From the NCBI RefSeq assembly GCF_042675645.1, contig NZ_JBHTJH010000004.1:1116001-1180000 (forward strand): DNA of 64,000 nt, written 5' to 3'. The notes beneath the pieces were generated by a model. That model saw only the letters and a list, made by a program, of their open reading frames with translations. It did no database searches and was not told the origin of the DNA. Origin of the DNA: Sungkyunkwania multivorans (lineage in GTDB: Bacteria > Bacteroidota > Bacteroidia > Flavobacteriales > Flavobacteriaceae). Of this stretch, positions 8,996 to 18,068 are shown piece by piece. Made by a program: the position numbers and the translations under genes. Positions within the stretch are counted from its first letter, which is position 1. Each line of letters opens with the position of its first letter.

Positions 8996-9910
8996 TCACT
9001 TTATTTTACTTGTTCTGTTGCGAGAGACGAGTAAGATGCCTATGATAACCACCATCGCTCCAATCAATTGCAAAACAGTCAGCTGCTCATTCAAAAAAAT
9101 AGACGCAAAAATGATGGTTGAAATAGGCCCTATCCCTGCAACAATGGCAAAATTAGAAGCATTGATCATTTTTATGGACGCCGAGACCAAGAATGACGGT
9201 ATCACAGTCGCAAAAACAGCGATCAAAAGACCTAAAAGATAGACTTCCCAAGAATATTGAAAAATATCAACGTTGGCGGTAAGCGCATAATGTACAAAAA
9301 CACACAGACAGGATACGATCATTGCATAGGCCGTAAAGCGCATCACTCCAAATTTGGGGATCATCCATCCGCTGCCTACCAAATAAGATGCGTAGGTTAT
9401 GGCGCTGAGCAACACGAAGACCCCGCCCAAATAAGTATCTCTTCCAGAGATGGCCACCTCTTCCCAAAAGGTAATGACAACACCGAGATATGTGATGGCG
9501 ATCGCCAGCGCTTGTGCTTTGCTAATTGGGATTTTAAGGAACAATCGGTTCATCAATAATACCAAGGTTGGATATACAAACAAAATGATTCGCTCCAGAC
9601 TCGCCTTGATATAGCTCAGGCCAACGAAATCGAAATAACTCGCTAAATAGTAGCCCACAAAACCAAAGAAAAATACCCATAGATAATCTTTAATTTGGAT
9701 CGAATGCCTTTCAAAAGAACCTTTGGGCGTGTAGATAATGGCAATCACTAGATAAAAAGGAAAGGAAAAAGCCATTCGCAATAGAAGAATGCCTATGGCA
9801 TCGATCTCATATGCATAGGCCAGCTTTACCATTACTGCCTTTGACGAAAACATCACAATGCCAAGAATGCCAAGGAAAAACCCAAAGGTCAAATTGCTGA
9901 TCGATCTCAT
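8996..9910 (-). CDS. EamA/DMT-family transporter
   Basis: 304 residues with ten hydrophobic segments arranged as two five-helix halves, each an EamA repeat. The first half includes FSSKAVMVKLAYAYEIDA, typical of the drug/metabolite transporter superfamily; the second ends with FLNEQLTVLQLIGAMVVIIG, the classic C-terminal EamA signature (E then G-x-x-x-I). Such proteins export amino acids, nucleotides or other small metabolites; the substrate cannot be told from sequence. It stands alone, with 97 nt to ychF. Confidence 0.85.
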   Translation of the reverse strand: MRSISNLTFGFFLGILGIVMFSSKAVMVKLAYAYEIDAIGILLLRMAFSFPFYLVIAIIYTPKGSFERHSIQIKDYLWVFFFGFVGYYLASYFDFVGLSYIKASLERIILFVYPTLVLLMNRLFLKIPISKAQALAIAITYLGVVITFWEEVAISGRDTYLGGVFVLLSAITYASYLVGSGWMIPKFGVMRFTAYAMIVSCLCVFVHYALTANVDIFQYSWEVYLLGLLIAVFATVIPSFLVSASIKMINASNFAIVAGIGPISTIIFASIFLNEQLTVLQLIGAMVVIIGILLVSRNRTSKIK

Positions 9911-10006
9911 ATCGTAAAAATAGCCTTAGGTATATCCTTCATAGGCTAGACACATTTCAAATTACGATGATCAAAAGGGAAAGAATAACATTGAAGTGCG
10001 TGAACA

Positions 10007-11098
10007 TCATACATTGAATCGAAAGTGCATCACATCGCCATCTTTAACGATATATTCTTTGCCTTCCACTCTCATTTTTCCAGCTTCTTTTACTTTCGCT
10101 TCGCTACCATATGAAACATAGTCCTCATATCCGATGACCTCTGCGCGGATAAACCCTTTCTCAAAGTCGGTATGGATCACGCCCGCAGCTTGCGGAGCCG
10201 TTGCACCGACTTTCACCGTCCATGCACGGACTTCCTTTTCGCCGGCCGTAAAATATGTTTGGAGGTTTAAAAGCTTGTAAGCAGCTCTGATCAGTCTGGA
10301 AACCCCAGCCTCTTCCAAGCCTAGATCCTCCAAGAACAATTGTCGCTCCTCGTAATCTTCAAGCTCTGCAATATCTGCTTCAGTGGCCACGGCAAGCGTG
10401 ATGATCTCTGCGTTTTCATTTTTTACAGCTTCCTTTACTTTTTCAACATAGGCATTGCCATCCTTAGCGGAAGCTTCATCTACATTGCAAACGTATAGGA
10501 TCGGTTTTGAAGTGAGCAACTGAAAATCTTTCATAAGATCGGCTTCATCTTCCGAAACCTCTACAGCACGTGCAGAGATGCCACTTTCAAGGGCAGTTTT
10601 GAACTTGTTAAGAGTTTCCTGCTCCTTCTTTGCATCCTTGTCGCCCGTCTTGGCTGCGCGATTCACTTTTTCTAATCGCTTCTCTACCGTTTCTAGGTCT
10701 TTGAGCTGCAACTCGATGTCAATGGTCTCCTTGTCCCTGATCGGATCAACGCTTCCATCTACATGGACGATATTCTCATTGTCAAAACAGCGCAACACAT
10801 GGATGATGGCGTTACACTCTCTAATATTACCAAGAAACTGATTCCCTAGGCCCTCGCCCTTGCTAGCTCCACGAACAAGCCCCGCGATATCTACTATCTC
10901 TACGGTCGCTGGAAGTACGCGCTGCGGATTGACCAATTCTTCTAATTTCTCCAGCCGCTCATCAGGAACGTTCACCACCCCCAAGTTTGGCTCTATCGTA
11001 CAAAATGGAAAGTTGGCGCTCTGCGCCTTTGCATTGGACAAACAATTGAACAAAGTCGATTTTCCCACGTTTGGTAATCCTACTATTCCAGCTTTCAT
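10007..11098 (-). CDS. ychF: Redox-regulated ATPase/GTP-binding protein YchF (OLA1 family)
   Basis: 363 residues, the usual YchF length. G1 motif GLPNVGKST at residue 7, G3 VDIAGLVRGASKGEGLGNQF, then a coiled-coil insertion, and a C-terminal TGS domain finishing KEYIVKDGDVMHFRFNV. YchF is an Obg-related P-loop protein that prefers ATP, binds ribosomes and dampens stress responses. A TAnnTTTG -7 box lies 51 nt upstream of its ATG on the minus strand. Confidence 0.93.
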   Translation of the reverse strand: MKAGIVGLPNVGKSTLFNCLSNAKAQSANFPFCTIEPNLGVVNVPDERLEKLEELVNPQRVLPATVEIVDIAGLVRGASKGEGLGNQFLGNIRECNAIIHVLRCFDNENIVHVDGSVDPIRDKETIDIELQLKDLETVEKRLEKVNRAAKTGDKDAKKEQETLNKFKTALESGISARAVEVSEDEADLMKDFQLLTSKPILYVCNVDEASAKDGNAYVEKVKEAVKNENAEIITLAVATEADIAELEDYEERQLFLEDLGLEEAGVSRLIRAAYKLLNLQTYFTAGEKEVRAWTVKVGATAPQAAGVIHTDFEKGFIRAEVIGYEDYVSYGSEAKVKEAGKMRVEGKEYIVKDGDVMHFRFNV

Positions 11099-11148
11099 AC
11101 TATTGACAATTTGAGCGACAACCTCTTTGGGTTGTAGTTTTGCGAGTG

Positions 11149-11156
11149 CAAATGTA
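11149..11156 (-). promoter_or_regulatory. Bacteroidota -7 box for ychF
   Basis: CAAATGTA on the plus strand reads TACATTTG on the minus strand, a full match to TAnnTTTG. No clear TTTG -33 element at the expected spacing. Confidence 0.45.
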
Positions 11157-11254
11157 AGTATTTAGTTAAGTTCAGAAAATGAAATACAACCTAAAGTTAT
11201 GGTCGTTTGTAACATTTCGCTGTCCGCATCGTCTTCATCTCAAATAACCATTTT

Positions 11255-12736
11255 ATGAAATCGTTAATTTCAAGCCTCCTTTTCTTTGTATGTATAGTTT
11301 CGGCATCTGCTCAAAGTTTTACAGCGAAGGTTGTGGACGCCAATTTGAAAACGCCAATTCCTTATGCCACCATTCAGATAGGCCCAACCAACGGGGTGAT
11401 CTCCAATGAAGAAGGCAATTTCACCATCAACACCACCGCAGAAGTAAAACGAGTGACCATATCTTGTTTAGGATATTCAACGCTAGAGGTATCATTGCAG
11501 GACATTGCCCAAAATAATCATACCGTACCTCTCTATGAGTCTGTGAATGAATTAGATGAGGTCGTTTTGAGCAACACCTTACCCAATGCATATGATATCA
11601 TTTCTAAGGTACGTTCTAATTGGAACGCAAATTATAAGCAAGACCTGATTGACCATAAGATCTTCTACAGAGAGACCGGTCGGGTCGATTTCAAAAAATT
11701 GGACATGCGAATCTCAAAAGCGAGCAATTTTAAGAAGGCCCAACTCGCTATAGCAAATTCAGACCTAGATGCTTTGGCAAGCGATATTATCAATGGAGAC
11801 ATCGTTCATTTTACAGATTTCGCCGGTCAATATATGATTCGTGATAAGGATAGCTCAAAGTTGGGAGTAGGTAGGGCGACCGAGTTGATCGATAAGAAAA
11901 AAGACTTTTCCCTAGAACGTGTAGAACAACGCGCAAAGAATATCGTGCTGAAATACTTGGATTCAAGTATGACCTACAAGCTGAAAACAGGCCTTTTTAA
12001 AATCGAGGACTCCTTATCTTTAGGCAAAGAAATGGCCAAAGAGGCAGAGAGGAAGAATGAGTTCCGAATCACAGACTTAAAGAATCGCACACGATCTGCG
12101 GTTAATTATACCCGGTTAGAGGAACAATCCTTCTTTGGAAAACTACTCGACCCAGAGTTTTATGAATACGAACTGTCTGGCACTACTTACTTCAATGGTG
12201 ACCTCATATACGTCATTTCCTTTCAACCCGACCGAGCGAAATCGAAATTTGAAGGCAAACTCTATATCGATGCAAACGATTATGCTGTTTTAAAAGGAGA
12301 TTATTCCTACTCCAAGGGGAAACGAGGGCAAAAGTTCAATCTGAAATTATTACTTGGGATCAAATATATCGAGAATGTCAACCGTGGAATGATCCTTTTT
12401 AAGAAGGAGGAATCCGGACATTACACGCCTCAATATATACGACACACCGAAGGGGAGTACTTTTATATAAACAGACCTTTTAAATTTATTGAAAATAGCA
12501 GCGAAAAGAAAAACGTGGCCTTCAATTTTAAAATAGAAGGTAATTCGCTAAGCAAGAACGAAATTTTGTTCGTCAACAGTCAGCCTATCAACGAAATCAC
12601 GTTTAACAAGTACCAAGAAAGAGAAACCGTCCCCTATCAACAGCTCACAAAATACGAGACTGGCATTTGGGAGAACAGCCATGTCTTAGCTCCAGATGAA
12701 GAAATGAGGACCTTTGATGCCAGAGACAACCAGTGA
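11255..12736 (+). CDS. Secreted protein with CarboxypepD_reg-like domain
   Basis: 493 residues. A signal peptide (cleavage near SASAQ) is followed by a CarboxypepD_reg-like beta-sandwich at about residues 22-100 (VVDANLKTPIPYATIQIG, then ITISCLGYST-type strand). The remaining ~390 residues are a beta-rich domain found in many Bacteroidota outer-membrane proteins of unknown function, without a TonB plug or barrel that I can recognise. Probably periplasmic or outer-membrane associated. No partner genes adjoin it. Confidence 0.75.
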   Translation: MKSLISSLLFFVCIVSASAQSFTAKVVDANLKTPIPYATIQIGPTNGVISNEEGNFTINTTAEVKRVTISCLGYSTLEVSLQDIAQNNHTVPLYESVNELDEVVLSNTLPNAYDIISKVRSNWNANYKQDLIDHKIFYRETGRVDFKKLDMRISKASNFKKAQLAIANSDLDALASDIINGDIVHFTDFAGQYMIRDKDSSKLGVGRATELIDKKKDFSLERVEQRAKNIVLKYLDSSMTYKLKTGLFKIEDSLSLGKEMAKEAERKNEFRITDLKNRTRSAVNYTRLEEQSFFGKLLDPEFYEYELSGTTYFNGDLIYVISFQPDRAKSKFEGKLYIDANDYAVLKGDYSYSKGKRGQKFNLKLLLGIKYIENVNRGMILFKKEESGHYTPQYIRHTEGEYFYINRPFKFIENSSEKKNVAFNFKIEGNSLSKNEILFVNSQPINEITFNKYQERETVPYQQLTKYETGIWENSHVLAPDEEMRTFDARDNQ

Positions 12737-12809
12737 AGCTATAAAAAAACTATCGGAGATAGATGTATGCTTTTTCTCGGAGATCAATGCAGACCAATAA
12801 AACTTTCCA

Positions 12810-13163
12810 CTAGTCCTCGGGATGCATAAAACTTTGCTTTTGAAGTAAGAACTCTTCGGTCTCTACAACGTCCTCATCGGGCACACAACAGTCTACAGGA
12901 CAAACTGCCGCGCATTGTGGTTCCTCATGGAAACCCTTACACTCGGTGCACTTATCAGGAACAATGTAATAGATCTCATCCGAAACAGGTTCTTGGGCTT
13001 CATCTGCATTTACTGCTTTTCCACCAGGCAACACAACCTCACCCGTTAAAGAGGTACCATCGCTATAACGCCAATCATCCGCGCCCTCATATATCGCCGT
13101 GTTTGGGCATTCGGGCTCACAAGCACCACAATTGATGCATTCGTCTGTTATAATTATTGCCAT
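12810..13163 (-). CDS. fdx: Dicluster 4Fe-4S ferredoxin
   Basis: 117 residues. The N-terminal cluster motif is CINCGACEPECPNTAIYEG; the second is CTECKGFHEEPQCAAVCPVDCC, with the longer spacing seen in Allochromatium-type two-[4Fe-4S] ferredoxins. A ~45-residue acidic insertion separates the motifs. It carries electrons at low potential. It is divergent from the acyl-CoA reductase gene, the starts being 68 nt apart, so they share a promoter region. Confidence 0.9.
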   Translation of the reverse strand: MAIIITDECINCGACEPECPNTAIYEGADDWRYSDGTSLTGEVVLPGGKAVNADEAQEPVSDEIYYIVPDKCTECKGFHEEPQCAAVCPVDCCVPDEDVVETEEFLLQKQSFMHPED

Positions 13164-13182
13164 TTTTCTTTTTCAGTTTATG

Positions 13183-13190
13183 TAACTTTG
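13183..13190 (+). promoter_or_regulatory. -7 box for the acyl-CoA reductase gene
   Basis: TAACTTTG matches TAnnTTTG; a TTG lies 23 nt upstream (13157-13159). The site is inside the 68-nt divergent region shared with the ferredoxin gene. Confidence 0.45.
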
Positions 13191-13231
13191 CACAGCAAAA
13201 ATAAAGCCTAAAGGCTGCATAAACAAATTTG

Positions 13232-14293
13232 ATGAACACATTAGAGGACAGAATTGTTGCATTCACAAAATTGGGAGATTTTTTAGGTCAATTTAACAAT
13301 CGGTCTATTGAAAAGAATGATGAGGTTGCACATAATGCTCTGTTTTTTGATGGTTTTCGGCATCAAATCGAATTAGCCGGACAGCATAATGGTTGGTTCA
13401 CCAAGGAAAATGTACTTTTTGCATGCCAAAGTTGGTCGCAAGCCTTGTCCGAGCAACATCTAAAACAATGGACCGATGCCTATAGCTTTAACGGCACTAG
13501 CAACAAAAAAGTGGCCATTGTCATGGCAGGCAATATTCCCTTGGTGGGATTCCATGATTTTATAAGCGTTTTGATGAGCGGCCATTCGGTCTTGGTCAAA
13601 TTGTCTTCGAATGACAAACACTTGTTGCCCTATCTAGCAAAATATTTACAATCTGTAGCGCCATATTTTGAAGGACGTATTACGTTCACTGAGGAGAAAT
13701 TAGAGGGTTTTGATGCCGTCATTGCCACTGGTAGCGATAATACCGCTCGGTATTTTGACTATTATTTTGGAGGCTACCCCAATATCATTCGAAAAAACAG
13801 AAACTCAATCGCAGTCTTAACGGGTGAAGAATCGAAAGAAGAGTTGGAGGCGCTCGGCGAAGATGTGTTTCGCTACTTCGGACTCGGTTGTCGCAATGTC
13901 TCCAAGATCTTCGTCCCTCACGATTATGACTTTAATGCCTTCTTTGGCGGTATGTATCCGAAACGGGATATCATAAATAATGCTAAGTACGCCAATAATT
14001 ACGACTACAATAAGGCGGTCTATTTGATGAGTCTTTTCGAGTTTCAGGAGAACGGTTTTCTCATGTTAAAGGAAGACATCAGCTATGCCTCTCCCATTGC
14101 CTCTATCTTCTATGAGCACTATGATTCTCAGGATGCGCTCAAAAAAAAAATTGATCGGGATATCGATCATATTCAATGTATTGTGGCCAATGGTTTCTTG
14201 GAGCATGAGGTGAAATTTGGGGAAACCCAATCCCCAAAACTTTGGGATTATGCCGATGGTGTGGATACGATTAAATTCTTAACAAATTTATAG
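13232..14293 (+). CDS. Acyl-CoA reductase (LuxC family)
   Basis: 353 residues from ATG 13232; a TTG one codon earlier extends the frame but is unlikely. The protein has the aldehyde-dehydrogenase-like fold of LuxC-type reductases: VAIVMAGNIPLVGFHDF (nucleotide binding), GSDNTARYFDYYFG, and the catalytic cysteine region YFGLGCRNVSKIF. LuxC-type enzymes reduce acyl-CoA to aldehyde with NADPH. Without luxAB or luxD nearby, bioluminescence is not implied. It sits before serC and opposite a ferredoxin, an arrangement I recall from other Flavobacteriaceae. Confidence 0.85.
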   Translation: MNTLEDRIVAFTKLGDFLGQFNNRSIEKNDEVAHNALFFDGFRHQIELAGQHNGWFTKENVLFACQSWSQALSEQHLKQWTDAYSFNGTSNKKVAIVMAGNIPLVGFHDFISVLMSGHSVLVKLSSNDKHLLPYLAKYLQSVAPYFEGRITFTEEKLEGFDAVIATGSDNTARYFDYYFGGYPNIIRKNRNSIAVLTGEESKEELEALGEDVFRYFGLGCRNVSKIFVPHDYDFNAFFGGMYPKRDIINNAKYANNYDYNKAVYLMSLFEFQENGFLMLKEDISYASPIASIFYEHYDSQDALKKKIDRDIDHIQCIVANGFLEHEVKFGETQSPKLWDYADGVDTIKFLTNL

Positions 14294-14387
14294 GTGAATA
14301 ATTATCAATTTGATAACAGTAATTATTGCGGAAATCCTCAAATTTGTAGCTTAATTTTTTTGATACGTTTTTCAAACAACACAACCG

Positions 14388-15452
14388 ATGAAAAAACACA
14401 ATTTTAGCGCTGGCCCATGCATCTTACCCGAGAACGTTTTTAAGAAAGCTTCCGAGGCCATTATCAACTTCAATGACCTTGACCTTTCACTCTTAGAGAT
14501 CTCCCATAGAAGTAAGGATTTTGTCGAAGTGATGGACAGGGCCACTTCCCTAGCCATAGAATTGCTTGGGCTACAAGGAAAAGGCTACAAGGCGTTGTTT
14601 TTGCAAGGCGGCGCTAGTCTGCAATTCTTGATGGTCGCTTACAATCTCTTAAATAAGAAAGCTGCCTATCTTAATACCGGGACTTGGAGTTCCAAAGCAA
14701 TTAAGGAAGCTAAACCCTTTGGTGAACTTATAGAAGTAGCTTCTTCAAAAGACGCCAATTTCAATTATATTCCCAAAGGCTATGAGATCCCTAGCGATGC
14801 CGACTATTTTCATACCACGAGCAACAACACGATTTTCGGGACTTCCATAAAGAGTTTTCCAGAAACTGCAGTACCCATGGTATGCGATATGAGTTCTGAT
14901 ATCTTTTCTCGTCAAATGGATTTTTCAAAATTCGATCTCATATACGCCGGTGCACAAAAGAATATGGGACCTGCCGGGGCGACCTTGGTGGTGATCAAAG
15001 AGGATATTCTTGGGAACGTTGAAAGACAGATACCATCCATGCTAGATTATAAGATCCATATCGATAAGGAAAGTATGTTCAATACCCCTCCTGTATTCGC
15101 CGTTTATGTTTCTATGCTCACACTAGAATGGTTAAAGGATCTAGGGGGCATTTCGGCCATCGAAAAGATCAATGAGCAGAAAGCCGCACTTATCTATGAT
15201 GAGATCGATCGTAATCCACTATTTAAAGGATTTGCTGCTGTTGAAGATCGTAGCTTTATGAATGCGACCTTCAATCTTGTAGATGATGCTCATGCCAGTA
15301 CTTTTGACACCATGTGGAAAGAAGCTCGTATCAATGGCTTGAATGGACATAGAAGTGTTGGTGGATACCGTGCCTCTATGTACAATGCAATGCCAATAGC
15401 TAGTGTGCAGGCATTGGTCGATGTAATGCAAGAATTAGAGCGGAAGGCATAA
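14388..15452 (+). CDS. serC: Phosphoserine aminotransferase
   Basis: 354 residues. N-terminal KKHNFSAGPCILPE is diagnostic for SerC. The PLP lysine is in YAGAQKNMGPAG near residue 193, and the C-terminal HRSVGGYRASMYNAM motif binds the substrate phosphate. It converts 3-phosphohydroxypyruvate and glutamate to phosphoserine and 2-oxoglutarate, the second step of serine synthesis, and also serves pyridoxal phosphate synthesis. serA follows 64 nt downstream. Confidence 0.95.
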   Translation: MKKHNFSAGPCILPENVFKKASEAIINFNDLDLSLLEISHRSKDFVEVMDRATSLAIELLGLQGKGYKALFLQGGASLQFLMVAYNLLNKKAAYLNTGTWSSKAIKEAKPFGELIEVASSKDANFNYIPKGYEIPSDADYFHTTSNNTIFGTSIKSFPETAVPMVCDMSSDIFSRQMDFSKFDLIYAGAQKNMGPAGATLVVIKEDILGNVERQIPSMLDYKIHIDKESMFNTPPVFAVYVSMLTLEWLKDLGGISAIEKINEQKAALIYDEIDRNPLFKGFAAVEDRSFMNATFNLVDDAHASTFDTMWKEARINGLNGHRSVGGYRASMYNAMPIASVQALVDVMQELERKA

Positions 15453-15481
15453 TTAATAAAAGATATCAAAGCAATAAATAG

Positions 15482-15501
15482 ATTCCTGCCTGCGCAGGAA
15501 T
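15482..15501. repeat. Perfect 8-bp stem hairpin between serC and serA
   Basis: ATTCCTGC-CTGC-GCAGGAAT, followed by GACA. It resembles the widespread dispersed hairpin with core CCTGCGCAGG followed by AATGACA seen in many bacterial intergenic regions. I saw one copy in this window. In the serC-serA transcript it would form a stable stem without a T-run. Confidence 0.6.
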
Positions 15502-15516
15502 GACAAGGAAAAGTTT

Positions 15517-16467
15517 ATGAAAGTATTAGCAAATGATGGCGTTTCTCAAAGCGGGATAGACGCATTAGAACAAGCAGGATTTGAAGTGCTGACCACAACG
15601 GTGGCTCAAGATCAATTGATAGATTACATCAATGAAAATAGCATTTCGGTGCTTCTGGTACGCTCTGCAACCAAGGTACGCAAGGACATCATCGATAACT
15701 GCCCTAGCCTTAAGGTCATTGGCCGTGGCGGTGTTGGCATGGACAATATTGATGTGGCTTATGCCCGCGAAAAAGGATTACATGTGATCAACACCCCTGC
15801 TGCATCCTCAAGTTCCGTGGCAGAATTAGTATTTGCCCACCTTTTTGGTGGTGTTCGTTTTTTGCACGACGCCAACAGAAACATGCCATTGGAGGGTGAC
15901 AGCAAATTCAAAGCATTGAAGAAAGCGTACGCTGGAGGGATCGAACTTAGAGGGAAAACTCTTGGGGTCATCGGTTTTGGACGTATTGGACAAGCTACGG
16001 CAAAGGTCGCGCTAGGAGTTGGTATGAAAGTTGTTGCTAGCGATCCGTTCGTTGAGGAAGCGACGATCTCTTTGGACTTTTATGATGGGCAAAAAGTTGA
16101 TTTTAGCATTAAGACCATCGGCTTTGATGAGGTGTTGGCACAGGCAGACTTTATCACCTTACATGTTCCTGCGCAAAAGGATTATGTGATTGGTAAAGCA
16201 CAGTTTGAGAAGATGAAAAATGGTGTTGGTATCGTAAACGCAGCGCGTGGCGGTGTCATTGATGAGGTGGCCCTTGTTGCGGCTCTAGATAGCGGAAAGG
16301 TCGCTTTTGCAGGTTTGGACGTCTTTGAGAAGGAACCAACCCCAGAAGTGCAACTGTTGATGCAGCCAAAATTATCGTTAACTCCACATATAGGCGCAGC
16401 TACAGGGGAAGCTCAAGATAGGATAGGCACAGAATTAGCAGAACAGATTATTTCGATCTTGAAATAG
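15517..16467 (+). CDS. serA: D-3-phosphoglycerate dehydrogenase (short form)
   Basis: 316 residues. The NAD-binding motif GVIGFGRIGQ lies near residue 150; catalytic Arg, Glu and His lie in NAARGGVIDE, DVFEKEPTP and LTPHIGAAT. It oxidises 3-phosphoglycerate to 3-phosphohydroxypyruvate, the first committed step of serine synthesis. It lacks the C-terminal ACT/ASB domains, so feedback inhibition by serine through those domains is absent. A terminator follows. Confidence 0.92.
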   Translation: MKVLANDGVSQSGIDALEQAGFEVLTTTVAQDQLIDYINENSISVLLVRSATKVRKDIIDNCPSLKVIGRGGVGMDNIDVAYAREKGLHVINTPAASSSSVAELVFAHLFGGVRFLHDANRNMPLEGDSKFKALKKAYAGGIELRGKTLGVIGFGRIGQATAKVALGVGMKVVASDPFVEEATISLDFYDGQKVDFSIKTIGFDEVLAQADFITLHVPAQKDYVIGKAQFEKMKNGVGIVNAARGGVIDEVALVAALDSGKVAFAGLDVFEKEPTPEVQLLMQPKLSLTPHIGAATGEAQDRIGTELAEQIISILK

Positions 16468-16498
16468 TACCGACAGATAATAATTTAGATTCTACATA

Positions 16499-16530
16499 GG
16501 CGGGCTGTTGCGAACAGCTCGCCTTTTTTA
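16499..16530 (+). terminator. Terminator after serA
   Basis: GGCGGGCTGTT-gcg-AACAGCTCGCC hairpin (11 bp with one G-U) followed by T7, 32 nt after the serA stop. Confidence 0.88.
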
Positions 16531-16670
16531 GTATCTTTATATGAAATTGTTGCCAACCATCAACTACATTATCAAATTAAACACTATTCTAGTAACAGTT
16601 CATTGTCATTCGTTTATGGGAAGTATCCCAGGAATGCGCATAAATTAATTGTTAACCAATCTTTTTTTAA

Positions 16671-18068
16671 ATGAAAGTTATTCTAAAAACTCTTTGCCTC
16701 TGCAGTTTGGCCTTATTCGTTATTAGTTGCGGTCAAGACAAGAAACCCGAGGAAACGCAAGAGACCTCACAATTTAAAGTGCCTGTAGAATATTACAAAT
16801 TGGACAACGGTCTCAAAGTGATTTTGTCTAAGGATGAGACGGCACCCACCACTGTGATTGCTGTTTATTACAACATTGGTTTCAGGATCGAACCCAGAGA
16901 TCGGACTGGATTTGCCCACCTATTTGAACATATGATGTTTCAAGGGTCTCAGAATCTTGGAAAGATGGAGTTTATTCAATTGGTCCAAAAAAATGGTGGC
17001 ATCCTCAATGGGTCCACTCGTTTTGATTTTACCAATTATTTTGAAGTTGTACCCTCGCACAAATTGGAAACCATGCTTTGGGCAGAGGCCGATCGCATGC
17101 GTGGACTGGCAATCACCCAAGAGAATCTAACAAATCAACAAGGAGTCGTAAAGAACGAGGTGAAAGTAAACGTATTAAATCAGCCTTATGGTGGCTTTCC
17201 ATGGTTGGATATGCCGCAATACGCCAACACCAATTGGTACAATGCACACAATTTCTATGGCGATCTCGAGGATCTGGACGCTGCCAATTTGGAAGATGTT
17301 GCCAACTTCTTTAAGACCTATTACGCACCTAACAATGCAGCGCTCTCTGTCGTAGGTGATTTTGATACCGCAGCGACCAAAGCGATGATCCAAAAGTATT
17401 TTGGTGATATCCCTGCATCCGAATTGCCTGAAAAACCAGATATCTCCGAACCAAGACAAGAAGAAGAGAAGCGCTTCGTAAAAGACGATAAGCTGGCCAA
17501 CAAACCGGCAACCGCCATCGCCTATCACATGCCCGAACGCAATACTCCTGAATATTATGCTATGGGCTTGCTTGATCAGATTCTCGTACAAGGCGAAAAC
17601 GCACTGCTGGTCCAAAAACTCGAAAAAGAGAAAGGCTACACCTCAAGTGTCAGTGGGGGCATCAACTATCTAGGTAATATGTTCAATTATAATGGTCCTA
17701 TGCAATGGATGTTCAATCTTACCTATGACAACGAAACATCTGAGGCTGATGTCATCACCGCTGTGGATGAAGTCATTTCAAAGATCGAAGCAGGAGTTAC
17801 CCAAGAGATGCTGGACAACGCTATTGTAAAGATGCGTTCGCAGCTTTATGACGATCTCGGTGGCTTCTTTGGACTTGGAAGGGCCGATCTTTTGTGTAGT
17901 TTTGCCCTCTTTGATGATAATCCGGATAGAATCAATACCATTGAAGACGAGTTTAGAAAAGTAACTCCAGAATTGGTGAACAAAACGATCAAGGAATATC
18001 TGAGACCTACCAATAGAACCATTTTGACCGTGAATCCCTTAGCAAAACAAGAAAACCCGCAATCATGA
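16671..18068 (+). CDS. M16 peptidase, catalytic subunit (lipoprotein)
   Basis: 465 residues. The signal peptide ends in a lipobox (FVISC, Cys20). The inverted zinc motif HLFEH in FAHLFEHMMFQG is intact and the downstream Glu lies in GVVKNEVKVN, so this is the active member. The two-domain M16B fold (pitrilysin/mitochondrial processing peptidase-like) follows. These enzymes degrade short unfolded peptides in the envelope. The stop overlaps the next gene's start by 4 nt (ATGA), so both subunits are made together. Confidence 0.9.
   Translation: MKVILKTLCLCSLALFVISCGQDKKPEETQETSQFKVPVEYYKLDNGLKVILSKDETAPTTVIAVYYNIGFRIEPRDRTGFAHLFEHMMFQGSQNLGKMEFIQLVQKNGGILNGSTRFDFTNYFEVVPSHKLETMLWAEADRMRGLAITQENLTNQQGVVKNEVKVNVLNQPYGGFPWLDMPQYANTNWYNAHNFYGDLEDLDAANLEDVANFFKTYYAPNNAALSVVGDFDTAATKAMIQKYFGDIPASELPEKPDISEPRQEEEKRFVKDDKLANKPATAIAYHMPERNTPEYYAMGLLDQILVQGENALLVQKLEKEKGYTSSVSGGINYLGNMFNYNGPMQWMFNLTYDNETSEADVITAVDEVISKIEAGVTQEMLDNAIVKMRSQLYDDLGGFFGLGRADLLCSFALFDDNPDRINTIEDEFRKVTPELVNKTIKEYLRPTNRTILTVNPLAKQENPQS

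Noticed and set aside
13232..14293. Bioluminescence (lux) locus
   Set aside because: The LuxC-family reductase stands without luxA, luxB or luxD; neighbours are ferredoxin and serine synthesis.
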